From NCBI GenBank assembly GCA_023412695.1, contig JAEYNG010000200.1:1-15708 (forward strand): a stretch of 15,708 nucleotides of DNA, given 5' to 3'. Position 1 is the stretch's first letter. Each line of letters starts with the position of its first letter. The position numbers and the translations under genes were made by a program. Below, in pieces: positions 12,957 to 15,708 of the stretch. Origin of the DNA: Planctomycetota bacterium. GTDB lineage: Bacteria > Planctomycetota > Phycisphaerae > Phycisphaerales > UBA1924. The notes below the pieces were generated by a model that was not told the origin of the DNA, searched no databases, and was given only the letters and a program-made list of their open reading frames with translations.

Positions 12957-14837
12957 TCACGCCGCGGCACGCAGCGGCGGCGCGGACGCCGGCAGCTGCA
13001 GCGTAAAGGTGCTTCCTTTATCAATCTGCGAGTGCACGGTGATGTCGCCACCGTGCAGCCGCGCCACCTCGCGCGCCAGCGCGAGGCCCAGGCCCGAGCC
13101 CGTGATGCCCGCGATGCGCTTGTCCTTGGCCCGGTAGAACTTGTCGAAGATCAGCTCGTACTCATCCGGCTTGATCCCGATCCCGTTGTCGATCACGTCC
13201 ACGACGAAGCTCGTGCCCTGCTCGTGGGCCCGCACGGTCACCTCGCCGCCGGCCGGGGTGTACTTGATCGCGTTGCCGACAAGGTTGTGCAGCGTCAGCA
13301 TGATCTTGTCGCGGTCGCCGCCGATTACCGGGAACTTCGGCGGCAGGTCGAAGACCAGCTTGATCTCCTTCTGCTCCGCCTGCTCGCGGAAGTCGGACTG
13401 CAGCTCGGTGAACACCGCGTCGAGGCGGACGTCGCCCCTCCGCAGCTTCAACTGGCCCGCCTCGATCTCCGCGACGCTGAGCATGTCGCCGACGATCCGC
13501 TCCAGCCGCCGCGCCTCCTGGCTGATGACGTTGATGCTCTGTGCGCGCTTGGCCGGCTCAAGATCCGGCTCCTCCAGCAGCCCGTCGACATACAGCCGGA
13601 TGTTGGTCAGCGGCGTGCGCAGCTCGTGCGTCGCCTGCGCGACGAACGCGTTGCGCGACGCGTCGGCGACGCGCTGCTGGGTGATGTCCTCGATGAGCAC
13701 CAGCGCGGTCGCCGCGTCCTCCTTCCGCACCGGGCGCACGCTGAACCTCAGCACGCCACCGTTCTTCTCCGCGGTGCGATCGACCTCGATCACGGTCCGT
13801 GTCCGGAGTGTCCCGGTCGCCACGCCGCGGACAGCCGCGACGAGCTTCTCATCCTGCAGAAGCGAGGTCGCGTCCTGGCCCGGCAGCTCCTCGCGCTTGT
13901 GACGCAGGAACACCGCCGCCGCGCCGTTGACGTACTTGACCTTCATCTCTTCATCGACGAGCAGCAGGCCCTGCCACATCGCATCGCACGCGCTGGCGAG
14001 GTCGCCGTCGCGCCCGCGCCGGTTCGACAGGCTCTCGGCCGCGCGCTCTGTCGCCGCCTTCTCCCGCAGCCGGTTGTGCTCGGCCAGCAGGCGGTTCCAC
14101 GCCTGTGCCTCCTTGCCCAGCGCGCCGCTCACCGCCAGCTCGGTCCCCGCGCCGCGTCCCTCGTCCGCCGCCGCCAGCGCCTCGCGGATCGCGCCCACGG
14201 CTCGCATGCGCGCACGCATGCGGCGGTACGCGAGCAACAGCCCGCTCAGGCCGAGAGCGCCGAACCCGCCGATGCCCGCTTGCAGCCGCCACGCCGCAAA
14301 GGCGGGGGGCTCGGCGTTGTCGCGGATCTCCAGCACCGCCGGGCCGCGCTTGGGCACGTTCATGCCGATGCGCAGCACTCGTGTGTCATTCTCGAACAGG
14401 ACCGCAGTTTCTACCGGCATCAGGTCGGCCGGGCCCGCGTCGCGCCAGTCGCCCTCGGGCATCGCGGCCTCGGTATCCCCGGCCACGCCGTCGGCGATGG
14501 GCTTGCCGTTCGGGAGCGTGATCGCGATGTCGCTTAGTCCATAGTTCCGCAGCGCGTCCTCGAGCGTGCGGCGCGTCCGCGAGATGTCGCCATCGGCGAG
14601 CATCGACTCGGCGTTGCGCGCAAGCAACTCGCCCACCGCGAGCACCTGATCGGCGCGCGCCTCACGCAGCGTGCTGTTGTGCGTATCCATCGCCCACCAC
14701 GCGCACCCGGCAACGGCGGTCAGCAGCATCGCCGCAGTCGCGAGCCCCGCCGATGCGATCAGCGACTCGCCCGTGCCGAAGAGGCGGCGTTTGAGCGCGG
14801 ACGGTGAAACGGGATTGCCATGATCGACGGGGGCCAA
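12957..14837 (-). CDS. Membrane-bound PAS-containing sensor histidine kinase
   Basis: The 626-residue protein has a membrane segment (about 25-48), an extracytoplasmic sensor region (50-185), a second segment (186-203), a HAMP-like/coiled linker (204-270), a PAS domain (about 280-390, GLLLVDEEMKVKYVNGAA), HisKA with H404 in THELRTPL, and a HATPase_c domain. The N box NLVGNAIKYTP (518-528), G1 DNGIGI (550-555), F box FDKFYRA (564-570) and G2 GSGLGLALA (580-588) are all intact, so it should autophosphorylate. No receiver or response regulator is fused or adjacent. The start is TTG 14837, chosen because GGAGG (14844-14848) lies six nt upstream; the out-of-frame ATG at 14842 is too close to that site. 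It is the first gene of the run toward gspE; its signal and target are unknown. Confidence 0.93.
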   Translation of the reverse strand: MAPVDHGNPVSPSALKRRLFGTGESLIASAGLATAAMLLTAVAGCAWWAMDTHNSTLREARADQVLAVGELLARNAESMLADGDISRTRRTLEDALRNYGLSDIAITLPNGKPIADGVAGDTEAAMPEGDWRDAGPADLMPVETAVLFENDTRVLRIGMNVPKRGPAVLEIRDNAEPPAFAAWRLQAGIGGFGALGLSGLLLAYRRMRARMRAVGAIREALAAADEGRGAGTELAVSGALGKEAQAWNRLLAEHNRLREKAATERAAESLSNRRGRDGDLASACDAMWQGLLLVDEEMKVKYVNGAAAVFLRHKREELPGQDATSLLQDEKLVAAVRGVATGTLRTRTVIEVDRTAEKNGGVLRFSVRPVRKEDAATALVLIEDITQQRVADASRNAFVAQATHELRTPLTNIRLYVDGLLEEPDLEPAKRAQSINVISQEARRLERIVGDMLSVAEIEAGQLKLRRGDVRLDAVFTELQSDFREQAEQKEIKLVFDLPPKFPVIGGDRDKIMLTLHNLVGNAIKYTPAGGEVTVRAHEQGTSFVVDVIDNGIGIKPDEYELIFDKFYRAKDKRIAGITGSGLGLALAREVARLHGGDITVHSQIDKGSTFTLQLPASAPPLRAAA

Positions 14838-15102
14838 GGCATACCTCCGGGTTCGTGCTCACCAGGACATGCAGGTATCGGTCGTTGACCGTTGCACTTG
14901 AGGCCGGTCCGGATACGCGTGCCCTGCCGATCGCGCCGAGGTCATGCACGTCCGAGAACATCCGCGTTTCAATCGCACGTCCAGATAACGCGCACCGGCT
15001 CGGTCCGAGAAACTCAAGGCGGGCAGGTCGAAGGTCGATAGCTACCACCCCCCGGGGGCCCGCGTGTTCCGCGGTGGCGACCCTTACTAAAGGACTGAAG
15101 AA
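14838..15102. other. Divergent promoter region between the kinase and bactofilin genes
   Basis: This 265-bp stretch should hold the promoters of the kinase-led cluster (minus) and of the bactofilin gene (plus). The kinase ribosome site lies at its left end and the bactofilin site, AAAGGA (15089-15094), at its right end. A small hairpin CCGCG-TGTTC-CGCGG (15060-15074) would lie in the bactofilin leader. I found no convincing -35/-10 pair. An open frame across it (14804-15106) is Arg/Pro-rich and overlaps the kinase gene; I do not regard it as coding. Confidence 0.5.
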
Positions 15103-15642
15103 ATGACTGAAGGCAAGCAGACGACGACCGTCATCGGGCCCGACACCCACATCAAGGGTGAGATGATCTTCGATTCCACCGCCCGCATCCTCGGAACCTT
15201 CGAGGGCCGCATCGTCGCCAAGGGCGAGGTGCAGATCGGCGAGGGCGCGGCCTGCAAGGCCAGCGTCGAGGGCAGCAGCGTCCTGATCGACGGCGTCGTC
15301 GAAGGCGACGTCACCGCCCGCGACCGTGTGCACCTCAACACCCGCGCACGTGTGATCGGCGATGTCACCGCGACCACGCTCGTCGTCGCCGAGGGCGCAT
15401 CATTCGTCGGCCACTGCCGCGTCGGCGGCGAGGCCTCGGGCAAGCAGGCCCAGCCCAAGGCCGCCGACCATTCGTCGATGTCCCCCGATGCCCGCCGCGC
15501 CCGCGCGGCCGGCAGCGTCCAGGGCCGCCCGGCCGATCTCGAGGCGACTCTCGCCGGTCTCGAAGCCCGTCTCTCCGGCCTCACGCGCATGCGTCCGGCC
15601 GAGGTCGGACACTCCAACGGCCGCGACCCGCACGAGGATTGA
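15103..15642 (+). CDS. Bactofilin (polymer-forming cytoskeletal protein)
   Basis: This 179-residue protein has the bactofilin (DUF583) core at about 8-110: a short N-terminal tail, then a right-handed beta-helix built of repeating turns with Gly and Ile/Val at regular places (TVIGPDTHIKGEMIFDS, then LGTFEGRIVAKGEVQIGEGA, VEGSSVLIDGVVEGDVTA, TRARVIGDVTATTLVV). Bactofilins polymerise without nucleotide at the membrane and position enzymes or machines, including polar pilus ATPases in some bacteria. The C-terminal tail (111-179) is low-complexity, with a predicted short helix (DLEATLAGLEARLSGL, 145-160). AAAGGA eight nt before ATG 15103 supports the start. It diverges from the kinase gene and is followed by a strong terminator. 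A scaffold role for the neighbouring machine is inference. Confidence 0.93.
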   Translation: MTEGKQTTTVIGPDTHIKGEMIFDSTARILGTFEGRIVAKGEVQIGEGAACKASVEGSSVLIDGVVEGDVTARDRVHLNTRARVIGDVTATTLVVAEGASFVGHCRVGGEASGKQAQPKAADHSSMSPDARRARAAGSVQGRPADLEATLAGLEARLSGLTRMRPAEVGHSNGRDPHED

Positions 15643-15670
15643 TCGCGGTCTGATCCCCCGGAAGGGCACA

Positions 15671-15703
15671 CGTCGGCGGCGCGGGTTGACCGCGCCGCCG
15701 ACG
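15671..15703 (+). terminator. Strong GC hairpin terminator after the bactofilin gene
   Basis: A perfect 14-bp stem pairs CGTCGGCGGCGCGG (15671-15684) with its complement (15690-15703) around a GTTGA loop, 28 bp after the bactofilin stop. Only five bases (GTCTC) remain before the window edge, so a U-tract cannot be confirmed. It may act in both directions. Confidence 0.75.
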
Positions 15704-15708
15704 GTCTC

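Noticed and set aside
12891..14537. 548-codon open frame on the plus strand
   Set aside because: It lies entirely opposite the histidine kinase gene, is rich in Arg, Leu, Ala and Val, and has no recognisable motif; such shadows are common in high-GC DNA.
14837..14842. ATG at 14842 as the kinase start
   Set aside because: It is in another frame from the kinase and only one base from the GGAGG site; TTG 14837 has correct spacing.
14804..15106. 100-codon open frame whose stop overlaps the bactofilin ATG
   Set aside because: The overlap looks like coupling, but the product is Arg/Pro-rich without motifs, it begins inside the kinase gene, and no ribosome site was evident.
1..15708. tRNA or rRNA genes, CRISPR arrays, insertion sequences, phage genes
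   Set aside because: No repeat-spacer pattern, transposase, terminal repeats or tRNA-like arms were seen; coding density is high throughout.

Overview
The window is high-GC bacterial DNA and most likely comes from a planctomycete, probably of the Phycisphaerae type. Three things suggest this: the left-edge protein has a CxxCGYNLRGL...CPECG zinc ribbon followed by a membrane segment, a pattern I associate with that phylum; the major pseudopilin has a planctomycete-style C-terminus and an Ala-Phe prepilin cleavage site; and the secretion/pilus genes are arranged in a compact cluster of the kind seen there. The assignment rests on recall of family features, not on a search.

Layout. Positions 1-2491 hold four unrelated housekeeping or unknown genes: a left-truncated zinc-ribbon membrane protein (-), a two-TM protein with paired CxxxC motifs (+), an iron-dependent phenylalanine 4-monooxygenase (phhA, -), and a small lipoprotein (+). 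From 14837 down to 2505 the minus strand is filled by twelve consecutive genes. In transcription order they are: a membrane PAS-histidine kinase, a STAS-domain protein, GspE/PilB ATPase, GspF/PilC platform protein, PilM, PilN, PilO, a PilP/GspC/GspB-like protein, the GspG major pseudopilin, a GspH-like, a PilW/GspJ-like and a PilV/GspI-like prepilin, and a GspK/PilX-like protein. A bactofilin (+) diverges from the kinase at the right edge and ends at a strong 14-bp hairpin.

How it fits together. GspE (ATPase), GspF (inner-membrane platform) and the PilM-N-O-P alignment complex would assemble a pseudopilus or pilus made of GspG and capped by the four minor prepilins. Most junctions are translationally coupled: STAS/GspE, GspE/GspF, PilM/PilN, PilN/PilO and PilW/PilV by 4-bp overlaps, PilV/GspK by TAATG, and GspH/PilW by a 17-bp overlap. 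The secretin, the prepilin peptidase and any PilT retraction ATPase are not in the window, so type II secretion and type IV pilus cannot be told apart here. The most unusual aspect is the head of the cluster: a canonical histidine kinase and a STAS protein, with no response regulator, the STAS gene being translationally coupled to the assembly ATPase. Hairpins around the pseudopilin genes suggest that GspG forms its own expression segment.

There are no tRNA or rRNA genes, CRISPR arrays, insertion sequences or obvious phage genes. No gene-free stretch exceeds 300 bases; the longest (14838-15102, 265 bp) is the divergent promoter region between the kinase and bactofilin genes.
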